From positions 62,001 to 126,000 of the forward strand of contig NW_001798999.1 of the NCBI RefSeq assembly GCF_000165425.1: 64,000 bases of DNA. The letters are read 5' to 3'. Numbering within the stretch: position 1 is the stretch's first letter; every line of letters starts with the position of its first letter. This DNA comes from Paramecium tetraurelia (lineage: Eukaryota; Ciliophora; Oligohymenophorea; Peniculida; Parameciidae). The notes under the pieces are model-generated. The model did not search any database and was not told the DNA's origin. It saw nothing but the letters and a program-made list of their open reading frames with translations. Of the stretch, positions 12,028 through 23,388 are shown one piece after another. The position numbers and the translations under genes were made by a program.

Positions 12028-12920
12028 ATGGGAGTCAGAAAGTTTCATTACTATGTATATAATATTTAAGATCTAACAATCATCTAGAATAGGATGAATT
12101 AATTATTTACCATAAATTATATTTATCTTTAATCTAAACTATTCACTTATACGGAAGTCTATAAAAAGCATAAAATAATTCATAATGTCAGAATATTCAA
12201 TATGAATGAGAACAGCAACTTACGAACTGAGGCAATTATGATATTGGATTTAGTAGATATAGATTTTTAGTTATTGTGCCAAATAACTCGTTTGAATTGA
12301 ATTTAGTAATTACAGAATACAATACAGAATTCTAGCAGTATTTATTAAAAGTACTTCATTATTAGTTTAATATTTAATATCCTATTGATAATACAGATTT
12401 TCAATTAGAAAGGTTTATTATATTAAGGATTAAAAGTCATTCCTTTTGGATCTAAGGTAAATTAACCAAAATATTAACAGCCTTGAGGAATATGATGGCT
12501 GTTAATCAAATAAGTTAGAGTAATTTAAAAAAAAAACTCAATAAACAAGATGCTGATCCCTATTGTAAAATAAGATTTAAATGACAAAGCAAAAGAATTT
12601 ATAAATGAAGTCAATTTTAAATCCATAAGAAATTATGAGAGTGATTTTAACAGAAATTTGGTCACCTTATTTTATATTTATCAATAGGATTACTTATAAA
12701 TTAACAATCTATAATTAAACTTGGATTTAAATAATAAGTAAGATTTATACAATGATCTAAGGTAAGTATACCAAAATAGTATGAATTTTTTTAGTTCACA
12801 CTTTTTTTATTAAATAACTACACTTATTTTGGATGGATTTAATAAGCTAGTAAAAATATGATTAATAAGGTGATTTGGACAATTAGAAGTAATTTCATAT
12901 TTTGAAAGAGATTATAGTAT
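12028..12920 (+). CDS. Possible multi-exon gene or relic, exons unresolved
   Basis: From ATG 12028 a frame runs about 90 codons (starting MGVRKFHYYVYNIQDLTI, which faintly recalls the first strand of a C2 domain) before TGA. Plausible small introns near 12338-12366 and 12456-12479 extend it into further polar coding-like sequence. After about 12560 the frames are broken. The region is either a poorly modelled gene or a decaying duplicate. I cannot give a reliable protein. Confidence 0.3.
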
Positions 12921-13103
12921 ATGATTTATGCATAACCACTTTTAATTATATAAAAGAAGTCAAAAATAAATATTATAATAGAAAAGTATAAATTATGAAA
13001 TAGTGCTTTTATGAGAATAGAATAATAGAATCTTAAATTTTTTATCTTTTAGTCAGATTGAATAATGTAAATTTATATTTAATATTATTTTAATCTACAT
13101 AGA

Positions 13104-14089
13104 ATGGATATGCATCCTATCATTTCGACATCAAAATAAAAAGCAATAAAGTACTAAATAATTTTCATAACTTGAGTTGCTGTAGTTGGAGACAAAGGAG
13201 TTGGTAAACATTAATTGATTGAAAAAATGCTGGAGGTTGAAACTAAGGTTAATGACAGAGATATTGCGTCAATTGATTTTTTTATATCCTATATATGGAT
13301 AGGGGATTGCTAATATTAAACAATCCATTACTGGGTTGTCTCCTTAGATTCAAATGAATAATAGTATGTTTATATTAATAAGGAAGACGGAAATCTATGC
13401 CATTTATACCTCAGAGTGATATTTATGTTATCATGTTCAGCTTGGACTAAAACACAAGTTTGTAGAATGCTTTGCATGTTTGGTTTCAACTAAGTTCCTA
13501 GAAACAAAGTGCTTAATATATATTCTTGGGATCGGAGAGCGGTAAATTAAGACAGTGTGGTTCTTACAATGAGATCATCAAATTCATTAGGAATAAGATG
13601 ATCAAATCGTCTCCAAACTTAGAGGAGACTTAAAATGAATAGTCCCTAAAAGAAATAAGGAAAACTATTGCGTGCGTTGATGATTTCATCGATGAATCAC
13701 TTCCAGAAAATGTTCATTATTTAGAAATTAAGGATTATTAAAACTAAGCTTTCAAAAGGGTTCTTATTAATTCCATTTAGAATGTGATAAGTAATGATCG
13801 ATAAACATTATATTCAATCAGTGCTCCCATATCTCCAAATATGATGCCTTAATTGCGTAAGCCTGTATCTGAGTTTCTGCAGACAACAGAGTATATTGAG
13901 AGGCAAGAGCATCTAAAGAGTGTGAAGGAGAAGAGACAATCAGAAATAGTTGAAACTATATAAGTAAGCTATTCTTTACATATTTAACCTATTTAAACAA
14001 CGAATAATCCTGGTTTCTTAACTTTAGAATAGAGCAGCTATTCTTAATAAGTTGAAAAAGAAACTGGGTTTTGTTGTTAGTTAATATGA
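13104..14089 (+). CDS. Diverged P-loop / Ras-like GTPase-related protein
   Basis: A P-loop-like segment AVVGDKGVGKHQLIEK lies near 13178-13230, and downstream a long clean frame runs from about 13405 to TGA 14087-14089. That frame contains DIYVIMFSLDQNTSLQNALHV, reminiscent of the fourth strand and helix of Ras/Rab-like proteins, then QYIFLGSE. The usual GK(S/T) is GKH, so nucleotide binding is doubtful. A polar C-terminal extension of about 120 residues ends in CCQLI, a possible lipid-modification site. I could not join the first exons cleanly (an intron near 13151-13176 is likely), so the start is provisional. Confidence 0.5.
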
Positions 14090-14429
14090 TGTAACAAATG
14101 AACTGAATGATTATACAATATGTTTTAATGTAACAAATTATAAAAAAATTAATAATGTAGTGCAATCGTATTAAGTTTTTTTCATAATCAAAGCAATGTA
14201 GGATTAAGTATTTCAAATATGATAATTTTAATTAGAAATCAGAGATTCAGTAAAACAGACTAATAGCACAACTAAGGTGTGACATGTCAAAGAAAGTGAA
14301 TCAAAACAGTAGATTTTATTTTACTTATTATTTTATTTATAATTAAGAATAGAAAATATTTTTGTGAAATAAAACTGGAGAAATCAAAATATGTATAATA
14401 TATAATCTAATCATCTATCAATGCCTTTT

Positions 14430-14895
14430 TAAAAAACAATAATTTCTATGTACTCGCGTTTTCACTTCATAAATCAGCTGTGATAACCTAAGAATTTATA
14501 GGAAATAAATTACTACTATTAGTTTATCTTGCTTAAGAATTAAAGTCAGAATCCAATGTAGGAAATACCATTCTGAAAAATCAAAGCATTATACAGGATG
14601 ATGAGCTAAAGGACTGATGAAAATATTATTGAGTTTACTAAATTAATTGAGAATTTTAATAAATATTGATAGTTACTATTAAATCAGAGTTTTTATGTTA
14701 TGGGAATACAACCTATCATATATAGTTACTCCTAGAACAGCTCCAAAGTTAATTATGACATAGATTCAAGTGCCATTCCCATTTGTTCTACCAACATTAT
14801 CTACAAGTTAATCAATATAGAAATCAATTTATATTTTGAATAAAATTCATCTATGGCTGATATTAAAAGGAATATAATTTAAGTATTATGATTTA
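14430..14895 (+). pseudogene. Probable gene relic with frameshift and in-frame TGA
   Basis: Three coding-like blocks follow each other: about 14425-14620 (FYVLAFSLHKSAVITQEFIG onward), about 14619-14670 (DENIIEFTKLIENFNKY) and about 14674-14890 (SFYVMGIQPIIYSYSQNSS onward). Between blocks one and two the frame shifts by one without a GT...AG intron. Between blocks two and three there is an in-frame TGA with no obvious intron. This is what a decaying duplicate of a protein gene would look like. Sequence error or an unusual intron cannot be excluded. Confidence 0.4.
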
Positions 14896-15064
14896 ATCAA
14901 ATAGATATAAATAGAGATTATAAGCGATCTATTTGTATTCAGGATTTAAGAAATTTTAGGAGTATGCTAAAAATTCTATATATATATATAAATAATATAA
15001 TGTATCATCTTGAAAACTAAAATTTTAATTAAATTAAAATATTATTATTATTAGATAAATTTAT

Positions 15065-15856
15065 ATGGATTCAATTGATGACCTCACTTGCAAATTAGGA
15101 TCAGTGACTTCTGATTAATAAACTAATGACACATTGAGTCCTATTAGCCTTAGAAAAAGTGATATATTGAGTGATTTAAAAAAATCCATTGAGCAAAATA
15201 CTAGGTCTCTCTTTGCCTTGAAAGACTAAATTTATCATTTCTATGAAACAATGAGAAACATGACAATCAAGGAAAATTCTAGCTATTAAATAGCTTCACT
15301 AATATTTTTAAGTGAATACTAAGACAACTCTTCTTAAAAAATAGAGAATGTTAAATAAATACTATAAGAGTGTACTAATTTAAATCTAAAAACTTACTTT
15401 ATAATACTAAAAAATGACGACCGCAAACCAAATAACAAAGAACTTAGACAGTTGGTTAACTAATTTCCGTGTAGTTTAAGCATAATAGATACTTAAAGTC
15501 AAGATTTAAAGTAAGAATTATAAACGATTACAAAAGAACTAAGAATAGGATCTTTTGATACTAGATTGTTTGTTCATATTTCGACAAACAAGTCTATGAA
15601 AATCTACTTTAATGATCTAATAAATTCTTTGTAAACCTTTGAGAAGGGACTTGGTTAGAATGATAAAATATATTGGTCTTCTTGTTAAACAAATGAAAGG
15701 TTTACTACAATTGAAATATAAGATGAACCACAGGATGAGAAGAGAATCGAAAGAAGAAACAAACGAAAATTCATTCTATATGGATTCATCTTATTAGTAG
15801 TTCTCACAATAATTTGCTATTTATTATATGTTGTGATTATAACATTTAAGTAATGA
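15065..15856 (+). CDS. Tail-anchored coiled-coil-like protein, 263 aa
   Basis: Single exon, stop 15854-15856. The first 230 residues are polar, Ser/Gln/Asn-rich and largely helical. A basic stretch (RIERRNKRKF) precedes a C-terminal membrane segment (YGFILLVVLTIICYLLYVVII) and a very short tail. Such a C-terminal anchor is typical of SNAREs and other tail-anchored organelle proteins, and the size would suit a SNARE. I cannot see a clear central zero-layer Gln or Arg in a heptad pattern, so the family is left open. Confidence 0.75.
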
Positions 15857-15895
15857 TGTGTACTATTTTAAATAATAAATATTATATAATATGTA

Positions 15896-17767
15896 TCAAT
15901 GAAACTCTGAATACTCCTGTTATCTGGGAGTCCAAGGATTGTCAAACAACGATTTGTGAGTATAGTATTAGTAAGCGACCAAAATAATTAGAAGTACAAT
16001 AAAGACGATACTGGCATAAAAGGCTGCAATAACAAAGGAATAAGTGTTGTTGTAGGTATTTTTGGAGAAATCATTCACTTGAGAAATAGCCTAAGTATGA
16101 TAATATGATAAGGATACCAATTTCAAGCCTTCGTCAGGGAAACAGTTTTTTTCAAGATATTTAGAGAATTATACATTATGTTCTTTAAGACCATTCTAAA
16201 TAGGATTGTAAAAATTACATTTCCATCCACTTCATTTAAATAGACAGCTCCTAATCCAATGCATAAAATGGCGATGATCAATGCAATGCCACATAAGAAT
16301 TTGGGTTAATGGAAATCTGTCATATCAATCCATTAGAAAATCTAAAATAATTCAAATTAGCCATACTCTGTTTTTCATCAAATACAAAATGGGGACTAGG
16401 AAAAGAACAATTCCTGCACTTATAATAATAATTAAAGACATGGCTCTTTCTGATTTATAGACTCTTTGTCCACTCTTAGAGATTTGGTCGATATCTTTAG
16501 GCGATAGCTTCTAACAAACTTCATTGGTATTGATTTGAATTTTCTTGATGGCTTCTAATGCATACGTATCTGAGTTGTCTTCGTAATTTTGATAGAAAGG
16601 CAATTGTGATAGTACATCAGTCAGGCCATTTTGTTAATAAGTTTGATGAGCAGAGAAAGTATTCAAGGTGACTCTATGTGATTGCAAATCTTTATAATTA
16701 TCACATCCAATTTCAGGTCTTTTGGCTAGAGGGTAATATTTAGCTGATTAGAATTTTGGATTCAAATTGTGATTGTAACATGGAGATGAATCAGTTTCTC
16801 CAATTCCTGGTACAACTTCAAGACTTACAATTGGAGAGGAGTTCTCAAATTGTTTAATGTAATTATCTGTTCCAATTTTAATTGCATTTCTATCATTCTG
16901 TCTTGAGTTGTCTTTGAGTAACCCTGAGAGTGGACAGTTTTTGGATTATGGAACACAAACATTCCCACACTATTTGTAAGATGTCTCACAAGCGGCACCT
17001 TCCAATGTTTTCCACTCGGCATATAATTTAGTACAATATTATTTTTATTGCCATGTTGTAAATATTTCAGGATCGTGAGATTTCACTCGTTTACAATTGG
17101 ATTTATAGAAACAAGTGAGAGAATGACTAATGTTTCCATTCTCACATATGCATCCAGATGAAACTCCATCCCATTAACCCAGATGAGTTCGTCCATAACC
17201 ATCTGGACATTCCACTGCATCATGTGTGAAGTAGGATATCATGTTGAGAGTTGATGCAGATGCAGAGGAGGAGGTGGTTGCAACAACTATGTCTTCTATT
17301 GGGGCCAATTGCATGTTATTTTTCAAAGTTTCGAGGGTGTTGTGTGCACCTTCTGGATTGAAGTGTTTCACTTTGGAAGCAAAGAGCAATGCCATAATGA
17401 GTAGAATTATAATTAAGAATGCTATTGGTAATATGTAGAGTAACCAATCTATCAACTACAAATTCAAATTTAACGATTACATATGAATATTTCTTAGGTT
17501 TAGCTAAAGTTATAGTTTTGTTTGGCATCGGCTATTGCACAATTATCTGCTCCCTATGTGGTTCAGGTTACACCTACACTAAAAGAATAGAGTATAGAGC
17601 TACTTTAATATTCTGTTTCGATTGGTGGTTAGGGTTGATATACGGGGTTGGCTAAGAATAAATATCAGCAAGATACTGGGTGTGTTGGTAGTGTATCCGA
17701 AGGGCAGGGGGGCTACTTGCTGCTGTGGGTTTATGTACATAGATTGGGCGTAGGAATTGGTTAACAT
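15896..17767 (-). CDS. Multi-pass membrane protein with large Cys-rich ectodomain
   Basis: 582 aa. Five introns, 17652-17676, 17579-17603, 17456-17480, 16342-16366 (all 25 nt) and 16196-16218 (23), leave exactly 583 codons. A Pro/Gln-rich cytoplasmic N-terminus leads into a first membrane segment (LIDWLLYILPIAFLIIILLI). A Cys-rich loop of about 330 residues follows (for example CPDGYG, CICENGN, SYKQCGNVCVPQSKNCP). Three more hydrophobic segments and a short tail complete it. It lies tail-to-tail with the tail-anchored gene, 39 bases away. It looks like a ciliate-specific transmembrane family; function is unknown. Confidence 0.85.
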
Positions 17768-17865
17768 TGATTAATCAATATAAAATCAATAAAATTAAGA
17801 TTAAAGGGGAGTATTGTAAGATATTGTGATTAAAATTATATTTATGTTATGCTCTTTAATACTGC

Positions 17866-18212
17866 TCAGAATTGATAATCTGGAGTAGTGTTGGCCTTTC
17901 TAAAAGCTGGTTTACCGCATTCCAATAATGCTATTTATTAATTTCAATGGGTACCATCCTTGAATTGCATACATTTTGATTCATCCTTAGTTCTCACAAC
18001 ACACTAATCATATTTGGATTACTTTTTACTTCTTTAAATGCAGCTAGCTCTCCTGGGCATTCTTACTTCAAAATAATTGTTCTTGGGGCATTTTCATCTT
18101 CTCTTGGGAAACTATTCGATGAAATAGGATGAGTATATTACAAAATGACTTTGCTTTCCATTTGAGTTGATCTCTTTTTGGCAGTGGAGAAATTGTAGGA
18201 TCGTGATTCCAT
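17866..18212 (-). CDS. Small CX9C (CHCH-type) protein, mitochondrial intermembrane space candidate
   Basis: 98 aa after introns 18004-18029 (26 nt) and 17931-17954 (24). The second half has four cysteines spaced exactly nine residues apart (CPGELAAFKEC, CVVRTKDESKC, CMQFKDALLEC), which contains the twin CX9C arrangement of CHCH proteins. These are imported and oxidised by Mia40/Erv1 and often help assemble cytochrome oxidase (CMC1, COX19, COX23 and similar). Length and position of the motif fit the CMC-like group. The exact member is not assigned. Confidence 0.75.
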
Positions 18213-18274
18213 TTTAATTAAATATCTAAGATTTAAATTAATCTAAGTAACACACATATAAATATTTTGTTCCA

Positions 18275-19848
18275 TCACTATTTCCTGCTCCTAACTGATT
18301 TGACTGCCAAATTAAGTGCTACCTTGTAAAGTTGAGAATCGAAAGTGTTGGTCTACTTCATGGATTTTCCAATAGTCTTAGCCGTATTAGATTTCTGATG
18401 ATGCATTTGCTGAGAAGACGATTATCCACTGCTCTATTTAAGCATCGTTGATTGCTATGAATTAGTCACTTATCTCGCAGAATGAGTTTATTAATAATAT
18501 ACAAGTTTTTGCTCTCCACTCGTATTAATTTATAATGGTTTATCATTCGATTTTGATTTTGTATTTATCTTCCTACTCACTTCCCTATTAGACAGAGGTT
18601 CTTGAATTTTAACTCTCCTAAACTAATTCAATTCTTTGATGTTTAATTTCTTCCTAGATGACTGTCCCTTGAGACGATTTGTAATTTCGTATCTCTAAGT
18701 AAGACTGCGAGGATCTTACGCAAGAGACAGACTGTCAAAATGCACAGTGCAACACTGTTTCGAATCTCTGATTAGTTTTTTGGCTAAAAGAGTTTGCAAA
18801 TCAGACATGACTTTTAATTCTAATTATTACACTTTTTTTGGAAGATGGGGACTTTATTAAGGAGCTCTTGGAGTAGTGCATTTGGGTGATTTGAGAAGAG
18901 TAGCAATTCTTTATTGATTTGGTAATAATGTATGATTGCTTGGACATTTATATTCTACTTCTCGAGGAGTCTAAATTAATAAAACTGAACAGATTACAAT
19001 ATGCAACTAATCAGATTTTTAAGATTGATTTTTCTTTTTTGCAACTCCTTTTGGAATAGATGTCTTGAGCATATTAAGTATACTTGTTATACTTGATTTG
19101 CGATGCTATCTCATTGGTTTCTTTTGTAAATTCTACTATTCTTTATAAGGAGGCTTGTAGTTTTCATATTTGAAGTTGGGATTGGTAGATTGCATAAGTT
19201 TATATTGCTGCAGCTATTACTTGAAGTTCACAAATTGCGGTTTAGGCTCGATGATGCTGATACCTTCAAGGATCTTCTCACATTTAGACATCGGCTAAGT
19301 TCAGGGTGTTCTGTCTTACTTCGTCAGAGGAGCTCGGATCTTGAGCAGTCATCTACTGGCTGGATTACGGCATTGGCGAATCTCCCACTATCCCTTTCGG
19401 AGGTTTGTCTGGATTGTTCTTGTTCTCCTGAGCTATCAACTTGGCAATGCGAAAGTACTCCAATCTCCTCTTCTTGTCGTGGTAGTAGTTCAACGGAATT
19501 ATGGCTGGAAGCATGAATAACCGAGGGATATCATTATGGAACTAGCCAATCACAATGAAACAGTACCTTGTAGTACTCACCCAACATTTGCAGTTTTTCA
19601 TACATTGCGTCACATTTATATATTTTACACAGTAATTCCTCAGGTGAGTCATACGTGATCACATCCTTGTAAAGTATATTGTTTGCTGTACGGTAATTGT
19701 GTAGAATCTCCGTAATGCCCTTCGTGTAATGGTAATTCTATGATTGCGAGTATTTCAAGAACAAAGAATGACGCATGATATCTGCCTCTATTACACATGC
19801 ATTATTACCAATTAAAGGGGTACTCTCTTCACAAAAATCGCATTTCAT
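18275..19848 (-). CDS. Hypothetical basic, Gln/Ser-rich protein, 498 aa
   Basis: Start 19846-19848, stop 18275-18277. Introns 19542-19566 (25 nt), 19295-19319 (25) and 18971-18997 (27) leave exactly 499 codons. The N-terminus has a CxxC (MKCDFCEES) and an ordered helical region to about residue 150 (EKLQMLGEYYKFHNDIPRLF). The remainder is a long basic, disordered tail rich in Gln, Ser and Lys. No membrane segment. The N-terminal CxxC plus later Cys might bind zinc, but I recognise no domain. Divergent to the kinase gene, with 73 bases between starts. Confidence 0.8.
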
Positions 19849-19921
19849 TTTGAATTTGTTATATATTTATAAAATAATATAATAATAAAATTCAAACAAC
19901 ACTATTCCTCACAAATTTTTA

Positions 19922-21696
19922 ATGGACAGGACCCTGCAAAACATCATCAGGTACACTCAAAAATATGTTGATCCCTATCAAAATTGTCAATTTGATCGAT
20001 ATACCTTTAACTACAGCAGAGATCTTCTTGGTGAGGGATCTTTCGGTAGGTTATAATTCTTAAGACCATTAGTGTCTATCGAGGAACCTAAGGGAATTCC
20101 TATGTAGCCATCAAGATTCTCAATCTCAAACTTTACAACAATCCAGCCTATAGACAAGCACTCAAAAATGAAATCGTCCTCATGATGGAACTCCAAAATC
20201 CCAATGTTGTCAGAATTTTAGATGTAAAAGCTGATCACTAATTATAGGCATTATGCGATAAACAAGACAATGAACTGTTTTTAATTATTGAATATTGCGA
20301 AGGAGGTGATCTACGTCGCCTTTTGTCTCATCAACCAAACTAAAGATTTCAAGAGTCTGCAGCTGTTGCTATCATCTCTCAAACCATTTAAGGATTAACC
20401 GAATTATTGCATAAAAATTATATGCATCGTGATATCAAAGTATCATTTCAACATAAATTCAGCCTGATAATATTCTACTTAAGTAAAATACCTATAAAGT
20501 TGCTGACTTTGGCTTAGCTGCAAAAATACCTCCTAAATAGGTCTTAAGATGTACTACTTTCATTTATGCTTACTCTAGCCCAGGTTGGCACTCCTTTGTA
20601 CATGTCACCACAAGTTTTAGAATACAAAGAGTACACAAATAAATGCGACATTTGGTCCTTGGGATTAGTCTTGTATGAACTCCTCTTTGGGAGAACTCCC
20701 TGGTTGTGTAGGAGTTTTGATACTTATTTAATTGAAATCAAAACTAAGCCCTTATAATTCCCTTATGAAATTTAGGTTTCACCTCAAATCAAGGATTTCA
20801 TCAAAAGATGCTTAAGGATTGAAGAATCTCATAGGATGAGTTGGTCTGAATTATTAAAGCATCCCTTGTTATAAAATTAAGGGAGATTGAAAAGATAAGC
20901 TACTTAAGAAAGATTGGATTTTACAATTTTAGAAAGAGAATATTTATACAACATATAATTCGTATGCTCTGAGCATAATATCTAAGCGAAGGACTTGATG
21001 AAATAATGTGCCAAGACTCATATTAATTAATAGGAATTTTAGAATATGTTGAGGAAGATTATGAATTCTGAGAACGAAGAGGTTGGTAGGAAGTTATTTG
21101 AAAAATTTGATTATTCAAAGGACGGTTTGATTAGTGCATAAGAATTTGAATATTTATTCAGTGAATACGATTTTGCACCTCTAAAGTCCATAGCCGTTTA
21201 AATCATATACGAATTGTAGGCCATTATCAAAATATATAAAATACCTTTGCGATAACTATTCGAACAGTTGGATTAGGATAAAAATGGGTACCTTGATGTA
21301 AAGGAGTTCGAATTCCTTATTAAGAAGATTGCTCCAAAATTATCCTAGGAAAACATTGTAGAGATATTCAAAAATTATGATCAAGATAATGATGGTAAAA
21401 TTAGGTTGGAGATAGAATTACAATTTGTTCTCTAAAGTAAGAATTACCAAAAATTAAAAATCATTTTGAATAGAATTCGTGAAACACTGATGAAAAAGTC
21501 AGTGTCTGTAAGTACATTGTTTTCTTAGGTGGACAAGGAAAGGAAGGGATACATCAATTTCAAGGATTTCGAGTATTTACTAAGCAAATTAGATAAATTG
21601 AACAAATGTGATATTTGGGACCTTTTTAATTTGTTTGATGAGGATGGAAATGGATAAATATCTTTAAAAGAGTTTATGGCTTTGTTAAATTTATGA
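19922..21696 (+). CDS. Ser/Thr protein kinase fused to five EF-hand-like loops
   Basis: 566 aa; introns 20050-20072 (23 nt), 20440-20462 (23) and 20551-20578 (28). Kinase domain at residues about 28-290: glycine loop LGEGSFGSVYRG, VAIK lysine, HRDIKPDN, ADFG, GTPLYMSPQ and DIWSLGLVLYELLFG. The close similarity around the activation segment recalls ULK/ATG1-type kinases more than classical CDPKs. A helical junction then leads to five EF loops: DYSKDGLISAQE, DQDKNGYLDVKE, DQDNDGKIRLEI, DKERKGYINFKD and DEDGNGQISLKE. Loops 1, 2 and 5 keep the acidic positions; 3 and 4 are degenerate. Functionally it should behave as a Ca2+-dependent kinase. Confidence 0.92.
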
Positions 21697-21798
21697 TTTA
21701 GGATAATGATTGTATTTATATATATAGTGTAATTGAAACTAAATTTTGATTAAAATAATAAGTTTTGTGAAGTTCACTAAATTTAACTAATTTAATTA

Positions 21799-23253
21799 AT
21801 GAAATACTACTATGCTTTCTTTATAGTTTTGGTTTTTGTATACTTCAAAAGGGAAGATATACAAAAGCTTTCACACATAGATCATATAGAGGATACAGCA
21901 GAAAAGAATAAACAATTGGCAGAATTTATTAATGGTAGATAGATCCATGATTTGATTCTCTTCTATGCAGTGAAAATGATTGACTCTAATCTTTAAGCAG
22001 CTTATAATACATTGGAGGAAACAGTGTCCTCACTTTAAAAATTATCAGTCTTGCTTTTTAATAGGATTACAAGGGAATCTAGAGTTTAAGTGAAAAGTAT
22101 TCCATCTCAAATAAACTTTGCCAATTATTTTGGTGGGGCCACCATTCTTACAAAAAGCAAATAATTAGTCGGTGTAGACAATATTTTGGTGGATAATCAA
22201 GAAACGTACATTGTTCTAATTTGAATTTAGTTATATGATTACAGAGTGCAATCAATAAAAACTGTACATTATAATTTGTTTAAAAGAAGAGATCCAATTG
22301 GAATCAATCTACTTTATTAATAAAGAGTTTTATTCCTCGACAATGAAAAATTTCAGGGTATCATTTTAGAATAACTATTTTTTAAGGTTTTTGGGAGTGT
22401 TGTGTATCCTACTGAATCGTGGGATTTTTTGTAAGCATTCGAATCAGAGGATATAAATGAATGGTAAAACTTTGAATTTGAATCTCATTTCCTCAGATAT
22501 TTGAAAATTGAGATCATTGACTTCCATCAAGCAGAATATCATTGCACATTAACATAAATAAGGTTTAAGAATTATAAATGTTTTAGAGTTTTTGGATAAA
22601 CAGTTATTGGAGATCTAATTCAATCTCACAAAAGATATAAGTTGTAATTGCCTAAAATAGAACCCATAAGAGAGGAAGTGAAAAAACCATAACGAATTAA
22701 AATGCCATGCAATGAGATAATAACTAATTATGCGAATTCTAATAATTCTACATGCAGTTATTTCAATTATTTATTTGATGTGCAATAGTCAAATATTGAT
22801 GAAATCAAGAGTCAAAATGAATTTTTAGATGTGATTCCTTTCGAGTCCAATTAATCCCTATTTAAAGTCACCGCTTAAAATATAGTTATACTATCTCATA
22901 ATCTTCAATTATTGAAGGAGTAATTATAATCAATTAATAATAATAAATTGAAGGAAATGTAAAATTAGAAATAAAATGATGACATCTAATAGTAATTGTT
23001 ATTCGAATTCTCTCAATAACAAAATATCAATATTAATCTTGAGAGATAGATCTATTAATTGAATGTGTTCACTCGATATTGTATAATAGGCATATTAATC
23101 CTATTTATTGGATTGTGCTCGGTTATCATAAAAATGTAATATCACTCTAGAAACATCAGACACCAGTAGATTGATGTTCAAAACTAGAAAGATATCCAAA
23201 GATATTACTACTCTGACTCCAATTTTGGTGAATGGGTATTCAACGAATAATGA
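21799..23253 (+). CDS. SUN-domain protein of the SLP1/SUCO type
   Basis: 466 aa; introns 22206-22230 (25 nt) and 22358-22386 (29). An N-terminal hydrophobic segment (YYYAFFIVLVFVYF) may be a signal or anchor. The SUN-like domain follows, with YFGGATILTKSK, NILVDNQETYMITECN, FINKEFYSSTMKNFRVFGS, YPTESWDFL, HFLRYLK and EYHCTL, as in the SLP1/SUCO/OPT group. A Gln-rich helical stretch precedes a second membrane segment (YCIIGILILFIGLCSVII) and a tail of about 35 residues. SLP1-type proteins sit in the ER/nuclear envelope. Both introns are needed to recover the domain. Confidence 0.85.
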
Positions 23254-23388
23254 TGATTAATGTCATCACATAATTAAGAGCTAAAGCAATAACAACAATA
23301 ATAAAAACAAGAAAAAGAGCAATTTTGTTAATTGAATTATATTATTACTATTTTATTTAAAGAATTAATTTAATTCATAAAATAATTA

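Noticed and set aside
16825-17655. Several overlapping standard-code ORFs on both strands around 17.2-17.6 kb.
   Set aside because: They are shadows of the multi-pass membrane protein on the minus strand, whose five 23-25-nt introns give exactly 583 codons.
19190-19516. A 108-residue plus-strand ORF rich in Ser and Leu.
   Set aside because: It is antisense to a well-supported minus-strand gene (498 aa) and has no independent support.
22213-22230. An 18-nt intron, which would be one of the shortest known, in the SUN-like gene.
   Set aside because: It restores the frame but not the SUN domain. Introns of 25 nt (22206-22230) and 29 nt (22358-22386) also restore the frame and recover the family's conserved text, so the 18-nt reading is wrong.
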